Below, piece by piece: positions 50,801-62,147 of a stretch of 64,000 nt of DNA. Numbering within the stretch: the stretch's first letter is position 1; the number at the start of each line of letters is the position of its first letter. Both the position numbers and the translations under genes were made by a program. The notes beneath the pieces were generated by a model. It was not told the origin of the DNA. It saw only the letters and a list, made by a program, of their open reading frames with translations, and did not search any database. Origin of the DNA: Gyrodactylus bullatarudis (Eukaryota > Platyhelminthes > Monogenea > Gyrodactylidea > Gyrodactylidae); contig SSNU01000247.1 of the NCBI GenBank assembly GCA_012064415.1, positions 421,202 to 485,201 on the forward strand, read 5' to 3'.

Positions 50801-53800
50801 ATACATTGAAGAAGATACTTGACAATCTCAGTACCGAAATATCTGGAAATGGCTTAGGAAGAAAGCTGAACACTTCGTTCGTCCTTAAAACTAGCATGAC
50901 CTTCAGTCAGCAACTTCTAAATATTTTCAAGGAAATCAGGCTACTCTTGTCCTTTCTTATTTCTGATTTATTTTCTTTTTTTTCATCAAAAGCCATAGAT
51001 TAGAGGATACCCTGTTATGCAATGTCTAAATCCTTTTTTCAGATTAATCATAGACACGTATTTGTTTATATAGGGACTGTATTTTCGAGAAAAGTTGGTC
51101 TTTTGCTGGGATAATTCTTTGTCTCACATTTTTATCTCACTTTGCATAATACACCCCCGAAAAGTATGCAGCTGTTTTATGAATGTATCCAAGATAATCT
51201 GTTTAGCGTATCCAGAATTCAAGTTATTATTACTATCTTGATACGTTATCTTGGACAATCTGGGAGATTTTTGGATTTTATGACACAAACAAAAATCCTA
51301 TTTATTGGGAAATTACCTTCCTTAACTTGTCAATTCATTTACAGGTATAAATTGAAATTATAACTAATCAAACATGAGACTCTTACAAGTATTTTCAAAA
51401 ATTCTTTTCCTGATCAAAAATATCACAAATTTTAGAATTAAAAAATAAACAATTCGACCCCAACCCAAAATAAAGTATCGTTAATATCAGTTTGAATTAT
51501 TTATTGATAAAATATTTTGTTCGTTTTTTTGCTGAAATCTATGAGGTCAATTTTAAAATACGAATATTTTATTGTAGATTCTTTAGAGAATTCAGATCAT
51601 TTCCCCCAAATAAGCATACACCAGGAGGCCTCCACGTCATCATTAAATCCTAGGGATTCTTTCAGGAGAAATATCATCAATTTTAATAAGCTAGAGAATA
51701 TACGGATTTCGGTATCAGTGCACGATTTCCATTTTGTCGAATTATCTAATCGTCTCAATTTCTCAATACATTCACCTACAACTATGGTAAGTCTTGAATA
51801 CACCTCAATAGATCATCTTTAAACTTCTCAATCTCCCTCCCCTTAGAAAACAATCTTCTCCGCAAATGTTTATTCACGAGATTTGGTGACAGTCAATCAA
51901 TACGAAATCAAAGATGAATTCGAATGCCTTGCCAGTTTGGAAGAATGTTCTCAAGTCAACTTTGGTATTGCTTCCCTTAGAGATACTGCCTATAATTCGT
52001 GAGTATAATTCAAACTTGTGATAAAAGATTAACCCAATTTATTTATAAAAGAGACTTTTTCTCTTAAAGCCCTACTGGGTCATTTTCTATCACATATATA
52101 TCATTTTAGCAAATCATCATCATAGATTAAAGGCTCAGAAAATACTTTGTTCACCACTCATTTTATATAAAATATCTTGGAACCAGATCTATTATTTGTC
52201 TGATGTCGTGATAGTTCAATGAAATAGAATTTTGAAATATAACATTTTTAACCAGGTAGCTAGCGAACAACGTTATAGTCAAAATACAATTTTCTTAAAA
52301 AGCTATATCTCAAGGCAGTCATGAAAAAAAATCTCTGTTTCACTTTAATTGTTATTTATAGGCTGGCTTATTTAGTTCGAGAGACATATAACAAGTAAAT
52401 TAAGTATTCAAAATACTTAAAAACAAAAATACATATTATATAGACATGGAGAAAGAAAAATTACAATTCAAACTGGAAGAGTGACTACTTGATCCTATAT
52501 TTTTGGGATTATTACTTCCAACTTTATTCTTTGTTTTTTGTAAATTCATGCTTCTTGTCTTATCTTTTAGACAAATACTCTAAAGGCATATTACATGCTT
52601 TCTCCTCTCTCCATGTAATTTTTAGATAAAAATACTTGTTGAGAAATACACATGAATTGGAACACAATATAGTAAATTCTTCATTGCTGGTCTTTTAGTG
52701 CATGTGTAATTATCAATTTGTAATTTTCCCCTGTTGTAAATCCACTCAAGAATATCTCTTCCCCTTAGACTAAGAATAAACAAGGTTTATAACTAAATTA
52801 AATTTCCCTTCCTCCTCAGAACAATCTGGAGTAAAATGATCATCATCATTAACAAGGAGGAGACGTCAGGCTCGTCTAGCAACATGCCAAAATCCAGCCA
52901 GTTGATTATGGACAAAGAATCTCGGACTTCAGAAGACAGCTCACCCTCACTACTGTCTAATGACACTTTTTGCAATAATAACCAACTCAGGACAATGATC
53001 TCAGATGGAAAGAAATCCTGGTTTTATTCTCTCAATGAAATAAATTGTCCCTGCCAACTAGTCCAAGTAATTACCTCAAATCTCTTTATTACAATTTTTA
53101 AATTACTCTTTCAAAATTATTTGGGAATAAAATAAGAAAAATTCAAGTTTTTCCTTAAAAATGGTGACCCTCTCTTAACTTATCTGGCCAAATTGGACAT
53201 CGATCACAAATACCTAAATGAATCAAAGTTTTGAGCTCAAACGTTGAAGAGCTGTCGAATTTAAAATTTTCTCGAAACATCATCAGTGGCATTACTTTAT
53301 GAAATGATACAAATTGAGAATTCCTAAAAATTTTTAATAGATAAATAAATAGTAGAAATAAATTTTGCACATTTTCTATTTCTGGCTCATAATCTCAATA
53401 GGCCAAATGCATAACTGGTTGCAGTAGAAATAATGGTTTTGTATTAAAACTAACTTTAGAAATTTGCAATTTTATTTTGGCCATTTTTCTCATCATAAAA
53501 GCTAAAATATTTTTCTCCTAATCATTTTCAATATAGCCTAATTGTAATGAGTTTTGATTACTTGAAAGTAATAATACCAAATTTGAGAGATTTTTTACTA
53601 AAAACGGAAATTTCACACTATCACTGCCAACTTAATAGAAAATTATTTTGAAGATAACCACATTTTCTGTGAAAATTTTCCACCCTAGGCAAAATCAAAT
53701 TGAGCATATTAGAATTGAAAGGTGAAAAAGCTCACATAGGCCAAGGTAATTGAAGATTATCGGAGTAATTTTTCTGAACACATGAATATATTGGGTTAAC

Positions 53801-56800
53801 TAGAATTTTTCACCCATACATCTATGCTGTCAACACCAGGGGTTTTGTATAAAATTGAAGCCACATGTTCTTCTTGCCCTAATCACAGTATCTTTCTTTA
53901 TATGATCTTCCTCTCTTGTAGATAACTTCCTCATACTTGTTCCTATCCATGAAGCCTTACAATCACATTGAAACTTATAAACTAAAAGAGTCTGGCTTCA
54001 GCAAATCTTTATGAATTGTACTCCTGACTGTTTGGAGAAAAGTATTGAGTAAAATTGGTAAACAATCTACTCTTCATTTTTCTATAGAGTTCAGTGGGCA
54101 GATTCTCTCTCAAGGCTCCTTTGAGATATTTATAATGTTCAATGAACGATGAGATTAAGGGAATTTTGGATGAAAGAAAAAAGGTAAATGAGGGAGATTC
54201 TAATGTAATTAATTGACCCCAGTCATCATCATCATTACTTCACTCTCCATGTAAAAAAAGAGAATAAAACTAGGATTTGTTTCTTCTTCTTCTCTTTTCC
54301 TTCACCTAATGAAATGATCACTTTGCATTACATTTCATTAGGACGAGGTAAAGGTTGGAGAGGGTAGTGTGGTCATTTCGTTTTTTTCTCCTCTCTTTCT
54401 TGCTTGATTAAACTTTTTCCATCTCTTGCAAACTGTTGCTTCTGGGGTTAAATGTCTTTTTTTTATTCCTTGGAATGAGATGGATTTGATAAACACCATT
54501 AAGGTAATTTGTTCTTTTACACTAAATTTTCTTGGTGTATTTTGATTTATGATTGTGTACTTGTTTTTTTTCTTCAAAATAGTAATCTAGAATGTAAATT
54601 TTACTTTGATCAGGTTGATTTTCTAATTTTTTTTCAGGCTTTGAATGATGCTGTTAACTTTTATCAGACCAATTATTGTCCATTGACCCTCGGCCAGAGA
54701 TGCTCCCAAGATCAAGTTTGCTTTGATGGCGAGTAAGTCAAGATTTGATGACATTTGATGTTAAATCACTTTTGAATAATAATCTCAAATTAGTTTTGGA
54801 ACTGTAAAAATAAAATGCTGCTACGACAAGTCCACAGACCAACTAATCCATGTGAATGAGTTAGACTCAAAGGAGAAACGGGAAACCCTCCAACCTAGTG
54901 TCATCATGTCAACTGAAAGTGGCCATGATCAAAATGATGATGAATATCCTAGGATGCGTTTAGCAAATGAATGGAACTCCATTATATGGCCTCATTACAA
55001 ATGTTGCCTAGTCGATGATACCCAAATTACAGAGGAGCATTGTGAACGATTTTGGCTGAGCACTAGTCAATATGTCTCATGCAAAGATTATGTCCCAAAG
55101 AGGACTGGCATTGCCTTTGGAAATGGCCATATCATGCCGTTTGATTTATCTCACTCGAAAAAGTGCCAAGAGGATATTGAAGATTGTCTAACTGAGAACA
55201 AATATTATACCCTTGATAAAATTGGTGACTATCTCCTTATAACTGATCCAATGATCCAGATCAGACTCTTGTCTGTCATGTCTACCAAGGTGTTGAGGAT
55301 ATCTGGTGTTGCTTGGAGAAATTTCAATGATGGAAGCATTTGTGAAATCAACCAATCGGATAACATTGGCAATCTACATTGTGTTTGTGATGGCCTCAGT
55401 GTCTATGATGAATATTCTGTAGATGGTAAGTTGTCTAATTGAGGAAATGAGAAATCTAAATTTCTTCATGTTATTATTGTTGTTTTTCTAAACAGTCAGA
55501 AGTAATACTCCATAAGTCTTCATATAACTTTTACCCAAAAGTATTTGTACTTACGAGTTAATTAAAAGAATTCTCAAAACCCTTTGATCTGTATTTCTCA
55601 TTCTATTCGTAGGAAACTAATTCGACTTTGATACATATCATAAATATGATTTTTCTTACTCCAGGCATGAAGATTATAAAGTTGACCGGAGTTAAACACA
55701 ATAATATCGAGCACCAATATTGGATAAAGTTTCAAGATAGAAATATCGGAATGATGATTTCAACGTAAGTCCTTCTCTAGTCTTAAATTAAATACAATAC
55801 AGAACTTTTCACCAATAAGCTGGTTAACAACTGTTTCCTCCTTGATAAATTATGACACGAAACTCGTTTACTTGTCAAACTATCCACTTTTGAAATGGCT
55901 AATTGAAACAAAATAAAAATACAATCCTAAAGGTCTGAATTTAATCAATTCCTTTTTTGAAAATATCACCAATTTCCCCCCCCCCCATTCATCCATCTCT
56001 CATCTCCTGGTTTGTTATTTTTAAAATTTTTTAATCTTGACTTTCCAATCATATATAGGTATACAATGGATAAGGAAACTCGCCTCATAGTTCAGGTTAG
56101 CAACCAGTACTCAAAGGAAATCCGTCAGGTGAGTTCTCACATTATTTCCCTTGTGTTAATCGCTGGTAATACTACAAAATTCATTCAAAATTAACAGGTA
56201 ATTTCTTCAGTGGTACGTCAAGCTCATCAAACAAAAAGATATTGTATTTATTTACTTTCATGATGTGTTTGATGATCTTAACGTACCACTGAAGAAGGCG
56301 TGTGAAGACGATCATCGTCGAAATGGTTGGATGACCAATGGCTGACAATTCTTATTTTAATCTTAGTTTTAATGAATTTTAGATCATTTTTTTTACTGGA
56401 GTAAAAGATTTATTGAGCACCTAAGGTACATTTCTTAAAGGTTCATCTGTGGCATTAAAATGATTGAAAATTGTAATAGTAACCAAACCCTGATCAAGCT
56501 TAAGCTGTATATATGATGGAATATTAAATTTAAAATGGCATCAAGATTGTTTTGAAATCAATAATAAATATGGGTAACATTCATGATATCGTTCAATATA
56601 ACGTTCACAGCCCATATTTTAATACTCCTCTATTTATTTAGGATTGATGATAATCAAAATGAAACAGTGATTATATTAATAAAATTTGTTAAAGTTAAAA
56701 ATAAACCTGATAAATAATTCAAGATTTAATTTCTATCATGGATTCTGTGATCTTTTACCTTGATGCATTTTCCATGAGTATTTTTCCGTTTGCATCAAGG

Positions 56801-58561
56801 TATATACTATTTTAATTTAAAAGATTTAATATCGCCTTCTTAGCTTATCCTATCATTCTGTATATTATTCATTCAATTCATCATTCTAGAATGACCTTGG
56901 ATTATTGGAAATATTCAAGGGACAATTGAATGCTAATAATAATGATAATAATCCTGGCAGGAATGACAAAGATCAATCTGAAGGTGATAACTGTGAGTTT
57001 ACTGATACAATTCTATATCTCCTTCTCTAATCTTTATTTTTTTTCTTGGCTATATTAAATCTTTGTTATACATCACTCTATATATCAATCTCTCTCTATT
57101 TCTCATTCTTGACTCAAACTAAGGAGAAGGATTAAATTTCATGCTCTATTTGGCATTGTATTCCGTTCCCAAGTTGAATTTCTTCTCTTTGTAATATTAC
57201 TATTATTTTTTTGTTTTGCACTCACTGAGTCAACTCTCTAGATATGTGAAAAAGCTTTCCACAGAGGAAACAACATCATGCAATTTAAATGGATCGTTAG
57301 CTCCAACATTTCTCTAATCATAAGAATTTATTTCCAAAATTATATTGAAATTTGATTAAATACGAAATGGATTATTTTTTATCGAAAACCACTTGACCAT
57401 TATGACTTTGAGGTTTAAAAATGTTCAATGAATATCTACTACGAAATCTGGTAGTTTGAAGAAAGGTTACGAGAGTAATCTCCAGTGGACTACGCTCGCT
57501 CTTTTTCTCATCTCTGTAAACAAGATAAGTCATTAGCTTCAAAGTAAGTATAATTCAATCGCAAGTAAAATAATTTTCCAGAATATTTCTATTCTAATGA
57601 GCGCCGGTAAAATTAAATTAATTATTGCTATACTACAAATAGGTAAGGTATTAAAATTAAAAATACTTTTTTGCCAATTATAATTATTATCCTGAACTTG
57701 GTAATGGACAATTTTCGTCTGTAATACAGACTCTGTATTGTATGAGTCACTTGGATAATCTCGTTTATTTTTCTTGAAATATCTTGATTCCGATACTGGA
57801 TGTAGGAGGGCAGTATTAGCGTCTGTCATGATTTCACAACTGTCAATTTATGTTCTTGTGATATGGAGAGAAAAAATAACAAATAAAACAGGTCTTAAAG
57901 TAGAAGAGGTCAATTTTAACCTTTATTATTGAGGAATCTTATCAGATCTTTCAGGATACGACTATACAGGAATCTCATCATATTGATTCGTTTATTTCAT
58001 GTTTTGTAGCAATGGTGGAGGAAGGTAAATCCTTGTTCAAACAAAAGATTGACTATCGATCCCTGCAGCTGTACATGCACGCCTCAGACCAGCACAACAA
58101 TGAGATTAGCAACACCCAGCGCATCAGGGATATAAAAATGTGCCAAGGCTCAGAGTTTTGCCTTTATGACCAGAGCATCTCTCAGGCTGAAGGCAATTTA
58201 ACAAGGGACATTAGCGATTATCTCACAAGGATGGTTGATCTCGGATCACGGGACTACGATATTTGTGACCTGCCCAATCTCCTGGGCATATCGCATAGCA
58301 TCTCAAATATCAATCGATCCCTTGGCTCACAAATACACTTTCATGGATGTGAATTAACAGAGTATCGTATTAATCTACTCAAGACCAATGGCATAGATGT
58401 TAGCTCAGAGATGATCTCGAATGGAAACATGGAAATATGGCTGCCAAAGAACTTCACTGGGGAAAATCAGGTATCATGTATGAAATCAATTGATGGCAGT
58501 CAGGATTGGTATCCACACAATACAGTCAAGAAATGGCAGAATATCTGTCAGGGTGATCGAA
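35823..58561 (+). CDS. Mesh-like cell-surface protein (NIDO, IPT, AMOP, vWD), 3' end uncertain
   Basis: Fourteen phase-consistent exons: 35823-35889, 39128-39240, 43374-43559, 48207-48443, 48725-49244, 51578-51786, 51847-51998, 52820-53066, 54638-54732, 54794-55425, 55665-55764, 56059-56128, 56890-56992, 58010-58561 (1094 codons so far, ending mid-codon at a GTGAGT donor). Exon 1 encodes a signal peptide (GLILILIVTFLS). A NIDO domain spans about residues 40-215 (YYGRKYSNLTISKHGGLFFG, then SGFNLG). An IPT/Ig-like domain with CNF..C spacing is at about 265-375. AMOP runs from INCPCQLVQALNDAVNFYQ through KCCYD to WPHYKCCL. A vWD-like domain starts at AFGNGHIMPFD, with YTLDKIGDYLLI. A Cys-rich, possibly Sushi, end follows (DICDLPNLLG). 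This order is that of Drosophila Mesh, a smooth septate junction protein. The cognate GDPH cleavage motif is GNGH here. A candidate last exon is at 63753-63985. Confidence 0.85.
37407..37720. mobile_element. Single-armed relative of foldback F1
   Basis: Follows F1 from 30030 onward without the second arm: TTTCAATTTTTTCATCAA, CCTATTCATGTTACCTACTT, AGACAAGAAAATCAATTATG and TTGAAAATCAATGAAATTTC. It lies immediately upstream of the TTAA MITE at 37729. Confidence 0.7.
37729..38030 (+). mobile_element. TTAA-flanked MITE, copy C (complete, shorter)
   Basis: A 302-bp unit from TTAACCCTTTTGTGAGG to CTCGATAGGGTTAA. It shares the internal blocks TTTTCATCTACT, GGGAAATTCAATAGAAAATT and TCTTTTTCTCGAT with copies A and B, with a ~60-bp internal deletion relative to B. 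It lies in Mesh intron 1, directly after a partial foldback element at 37407-37720. Confidence 0.8.
39310..39385 (-). repeat. tRNA-like relic (possible SINE head)
   Basis: On the minus strand this reads GATGAGCTAGAGAGCTGAAC, then GTGAGTTTAAATCCTG, in the order and spacing of a tRNA D-arm/A-box and T-arm/B-box (compare GGTTCGAATCC). A second GAGCTAGAGAGCTAACTTTT lies at about 39508-39527. No complete cloverleaf can be drawn by eye, so it is a degraded copy at best. Confidence 0.35.
39511..39580 (+). repeat. Dispersed repeat R5, copy 2
   Basis: Contains AAGCCAGAAGACAACATAGT followed by AGGTAGTAAGTGGACAACGT, the plus-strand counterpart of 23053-23121. Located in Mesh intron 2. Confidence 0.6.
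42519..42825. mobile_element. Foldback family member F4 (one arm)
   Basis: Shares with F3 the blocks ACCGTTTTTCGAAATTTG, TCGATTTCAATGATTCGAAG and ACGAAGAATTGAATTCGAAT, and ends with the family terminus AATTCTCATCTTCATGTCAA. The second terminus is not found. Located in Mesh intron 2. Confidence 0.65.
45143..45518. mobile_element. Near-palindromic element R3 with ~115-bp arms
   Basis: Left arm about 45143-45258, right arm about 45402-45517, spacer ~145 bp. AATCTTTGAGCTATTTCTAA at the left is the complement of TTAGAAATAGCTCAAAGATT at the right. GAAATTTTCAAATTTTGAAC is mirrored likewise near 45410. There are few mismatches and no ORF. It abuts foldback fragment F5. A hairpin MITE is the simplest reading. 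Located in Mesh intron 3. Confidence 0.85.
45550..45915. mobile_element. Foldback family member F5 (internal part)
   Basis: Matches the interior of F4/F7: AAATTTCCACTTTTTCAACT, GATATTCAGGATCAAAACTA, GTGGGAAATTGAACCATTTG, and a complementary CGAAATCTTCGTCTAATTTT near 45870. The canonical ends are missing. Adjacent to element R3. Confidence 0.65.
52066..52287 (+). repeat. Dispersed repeat R4 copy 2, followed by R5 copy 3
   Basis: 52066-52185 matches 33702-33840 (ATATCATTTTAGCAAATCAT, GGCTCAGAAAATACTTTGTT). Immediately downstream, 52251-52287 carries the R5 block AGGTAGCTAGCGAACAACGT also seen at 23053-23121 (minus) and 39511-39580. R4 and R5 may therefore be parts of one larger degraded element. 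Located in Mesh intron 7. Confidence 0.55.
55976..55986 (+). repeat. Poly-C tract
   Basis: Eleven consecutive C residues in Mesh intron 11, unusual in such AT-rich sequence. It may be a length-variable or assembly-sensitive site. Confidence 0.85.
56205..56294. repeat. Strong hairpin with hammerhead-like flank
   Basis: 29-nt arms at 56205-56233 and 56266-56294 pair with only two mismatches (left arm starts CTTCAGTGGTACGTCAAGCT) around a 32-nt loop. Just downstream, CTGAAGA (56289-56295) is followed by a second small stem, GACGA-TCA-TCGTC, and then GAAA. Located in Mesh intron 12. The function is unknown. Confidence 0.75.
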
Positions 58562-58654
58562 GTGAGTTAATATTTCTCAGGCCTATTTAAATTATTTCAT
58601 CAAATTTAACATTTTTTTAAGGCTCAGTTTAATTTCTGCATGTCAAATTTTTTC

Positions 58655-59010
58655 TAATTTCGGAAGCTCATAACTTAGTTTAAGATTGAAGTTCCGTAAA
58701 CACTTCATTATTGTGAAAAACCAAACCATTTGAATCTTCCAGTTATCAAGAAGGAAAAAAAATTAACGAAATTTACTTTTTTCCTGAAAATTACAAGGTT
58801 TCTATCAGAATTCTTCTGACCAAACTCGATTATTTGCCAACGTCAAAACAGATCTTAAAAATCGGCGTATTTCCTAAATTCGATTTTAACATCTTATAGG
58901 CTTTTTCATTAGATTATCAGAGGAATGACTATTTGTCTTCCTCACTAGCTGGAAAGAAAAATATATTGAGTTTTCAGTAAAATGAGTAAACTCTCATCTT
59001 CAGACTTGAC
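58655..59010. mobile_element. Foldback family member F6
   Basis: Contains AACCAAACCATTTGAATCTT (compare AATCGAACCATTTGAATTTT in F4) and ends TAAACTCTCATCTTCA, the family terminus. It lies downstream of the last confident Mesh exon. Confidence 0.55.
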
Positions 59011-60159
59011 CTCGGACTTGAATTTTCTGCTCTTCCATTAGCCTTCCCGTATCTATCGACTCACTACTTTTCTCTCTTCAGCATATTGGTACCTTTCAAG
59101 AATCCATCCATTAATAACTGGCCAGTGGCCGCTGTTTATCTTTTGTTTTCACTTAATTGAGGGATTGCTGATCAACTCTACCCTTGTGCTAATTGCAGAT
59201 TGTCTAATAATTTGATTATCAAAATACTCTTGACTTTTCGGTTTGTGCTTTGAGTTGAACCAAATTTAGGTGGGGGTAGGGGCCTGAGAATTTTCTAGAT
59301 TTTTGCCAGCACTTATCCCTGATTAACAGTAGCTTTACATCTATTTGGCCAGTATGTTGTGGTCAATTAGAGAAGAAATAAAACGAAAATGAATAGAGTA
59401 AACATTATCGATTTCACACACATATTCAAGTCTTATATTAATAATAATGATCATTTGAGTTCACATTCCTCTTGCTACTAAATGCTTTGCTCATGCTCTC
59501 TACTGCAATGTATGCATTATAATTTTCTTATATACATTTATTAAATACATTGTATATAATGTTTTTTTTAGTTTGGCCAATTTATTTCTCAATCTCTGTT
59601 CAAAGTTGTACCTTTTTTCTCTATTTCAATGTTACACACACCTAAAGAAGAATTATATAATAACATCTGATTAATACAGAAGTAGTAATTCTAATTACAT
59701 AAAAATTGCTGTACTTTATTTTCTGAAATTTCCATTGTCAATGAAATTTTGTTCAATTTACTCTTAGATTAAATCTACAATAGGTTTACTTTCCTAATGA
59801 TTCACTTTGTTGCCGTTCCTTCTTTCCTTTGTTGCCCCTGTGTTACCTTGTTCAGTCATGAGTTGAATTTTCAATCCAAGATTCTTTTTATGTTAAGTAG
59901 TTTCTGAAAGTGTCCAAATAATTGAAAACTGACCTATTCTTGAAGACCGTGTTTGGCGAGAATTATTCCAATTCATATGTGGATTTCCGTTCTAATTTGA
60001 AGTATATCTATTAAGGTTCTGGAATAGATAAGAGTTGAGAACGATCGATAAAAAATCAAAATAAATTATATTAGTGTGATATTAATATGAGCTTTATCTT
60101 ACTATTATTAGTTTCTGAATTTATGAGAAAGTTAAGATGAGACTGGCGTATGTATAGTG

Positions 60160-60210
60160 ATGAACGTTATATTTCGCCAGGTCTCTTTAGACTCTTCTCA
60201 GGTTACGATA
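60160..60210 (+). repeat. Relict of the Penelope-like terminal repeat
   Basis: TATATTTCGCCAGGTCT at 60168-60184 is the same string that lies in both inverted repeats of the 25451-26478 element. Flanking bases are alignable with indels (AACC..AGAG..AGACCTGGCG on the complement). No ORF survives. Confidence 0.5.
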
Positions 60211-60229
60211 TAAGTTGAAAGAGCAATTA

Positions 60230-60645
60230 TATTTTGATATTCAGGATCAACAAAGAACTCGAATGAGCCAAAATAAGTTTACAGAAATTCATCATTATTG
60301 TGGGAAATCGAATCATTTGAATTTTTTGAAGATGATCCAAAATTAAGTAGTTCAACTTTTTCTTGAAGATGGCGAGTTTCTCTAAACCTCGATGGCCGAA
60401 TTCGAATTCATCATTTATTGATGATCTGAAATTTCGGTATCAAATTGCTTCAAATCGTCGAAATCGATAACAATTCCAATTTCAAACGTTGAAAAATTAT
60501 ATTTTTCAAAGAATGGCCTGATTTAAAAAAAATTTAAGTTCCACACCTTATTGCCTCATTGCACAATGGAGTTCAAAACTCTAATGCTGGATAAGTTGAT
60601 TGTTTGTAAGAATAGTACATTCTCATCTTCATGTCAACTAGGTTT
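60230..60645. mobile_element. Foldback family member F7
   Basis: Carries GATATTCAGGATCAACAAAG, GTGGGAAATCGAATCATTTG, GGCCGAATTCGAATTCATCA and TCGTCGAAATCGATAACAAT, and ends ACATTCTCATCTTCATGTCA. The same blocks, in the same order, as F3-F5. Confidence 0.7.
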
Positions 60646-61583
60646 ATATCAAAAGTCTCTCATTTCATTGTTCTGCAAACCCTTATTCGATTCAATTCAT
60701 TTTAAAAATGCCAAGGATAGGAGCTACATCACGCGTGAAGACTACGAGTTATTACGAAATATATATTGGAATTTCATACTCAAAAACTGCTAATAGGTCC
60801 CTTTGATTAAGTATATCAGAGAATAAATTTAAAATTTGTCCTATATTTTTTTAATTAAGTCCTAATTTTTGTAGTTGCCTAAGATCTAGGGTCCTAATAA
60901 AAGGGAATAGCGTGCTATTTTTTAATGCTCTGATAATAAATTATGGGATTGTAATTTTGTTAATAATTTCTTCTAATTTCAAGACTCAAGTTTTAAATGG
61001 CTTGATAATAATTTCAAGATAGATTTCCTCTTCCCAATCAACCTTTTCACATTTGTGACTGATAGGTTGAAAAATAAATTTATTTTCTAACAACAGTACA
61101 CTTTAGCAATCATATCAACAGTTTGACAAGAGGTTATTTATATGCACTAGAGTATTGAAATGCCAATGTTGACATCTCAAGAAAAAGGCATACAAATCCA
61201 TTTGTATGATTGGAAAAAAAAGGTTCGTAGATTTATACTTTTTTTTAAGAGTTCAAATGATCCCTAATCATGATTAGTTCAAGATTTAATCTCTCCCTTA
61301 TGTATGATACTTGCCAACTCTTTTTTTTCATCAAACTTGATTCTTCTCTTGAAAGTATAGAGAGTTTCTATGTGCTGAGTGAAAGATTGATTAATGATTA
61401 GTTATCATTGATAACCTACAACTTTTTCAACTCAAAGTTTACAATTGAAGGCCTAATTAAGTAAAAAATTTGGTACAGCAGGGAGGTTAATAAACCCTAC
61501 AAGTGCTAGTCTGGAAGAAAGTGTCCTTGAACCTATCAAATTTTATCTTAAAAAGCAGTTAATTGCAATCTTAATCTACACCT

Positions 61584-62147
61584 AGTTAAAATGAAGATGG
61601 GAATTTATGATTTTTACAAAATTCTTAATTTTTTCATCAAGAAATTTTGGAATCTAGATTATGAGGCCCTCTTTCACGACATAGAGAAAAAAAATTTAGA
61701 AAATATCAATTTTTAAAGAAAATACGGCAAATTTGAAATCTTGAAGTAGCGTCAAATTCCCATTTTTTTGAACTTTGAGTTGAAAAATTTTGTTGATTTC
61801 AATCTGAGAGAATGATCAAAAGTTCAAGATCCCAGAAAAATGACGAGTTCATCAAAATTTTTATGGTCATAATCGGTTTTTTTGATCAACTTTTGATCTC
61901 TTTCTCACATTTAAATCAACAAAATTTTTCAACTCAAAGTTCAAAAAATGGGAATTTGACGCTACTTCAAGATTTCAAATTTGCCGTATTTTCTTTAAAA
62001 ATTGATATTTTCTAAATTTTTTTTCTCCGTATCGTAAAAGAGGGCCTCATAATCTAGATTACAAAAATTCTTGATCAAATTCGATTTCTTGATGAAAAAA
62101 TCAAGAATTTTGTAAAAATCATAAATTCCCTTCTTCATATTAATTAG
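61584..62147. mobile_element. Foldback element F2, best-preserved palindrome
   Basis: Arms of roughly 250 bp meet near 61860. CTAGTTAAAATGAAGATGGG at the left mirrors the CCCTTCTTCATATTAATTAG end at the right. GTAGCGTCAAATTCCCATTT (61746) mirrors AAATGGGAATTTGACGCTAC (61946). TCTAGATTATGAGGCCCTCT is mirrored near 62040. The right arm has an extra ~25 bp (TTGATCAAATTCGATTTC). The arms are nearly identical, suggesting a fairly recent origin. ORFs on both strands are by-products of the palindrome. Confidence 0.9.

Noticed and set aside
50794..51003. Plus-strand ORF in Mesh intron 5
   Set aside because: No acceptor/donor in phase with neighbouring exons and no domain resemblance.
51517..51577. 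Upstream extension of Mesh exon 6
   Set aside because: The open frame continues upstream, but the TTGTAG acceptor at 51577 joins in phase to exon 5, and the upstream codons are AT-noise.
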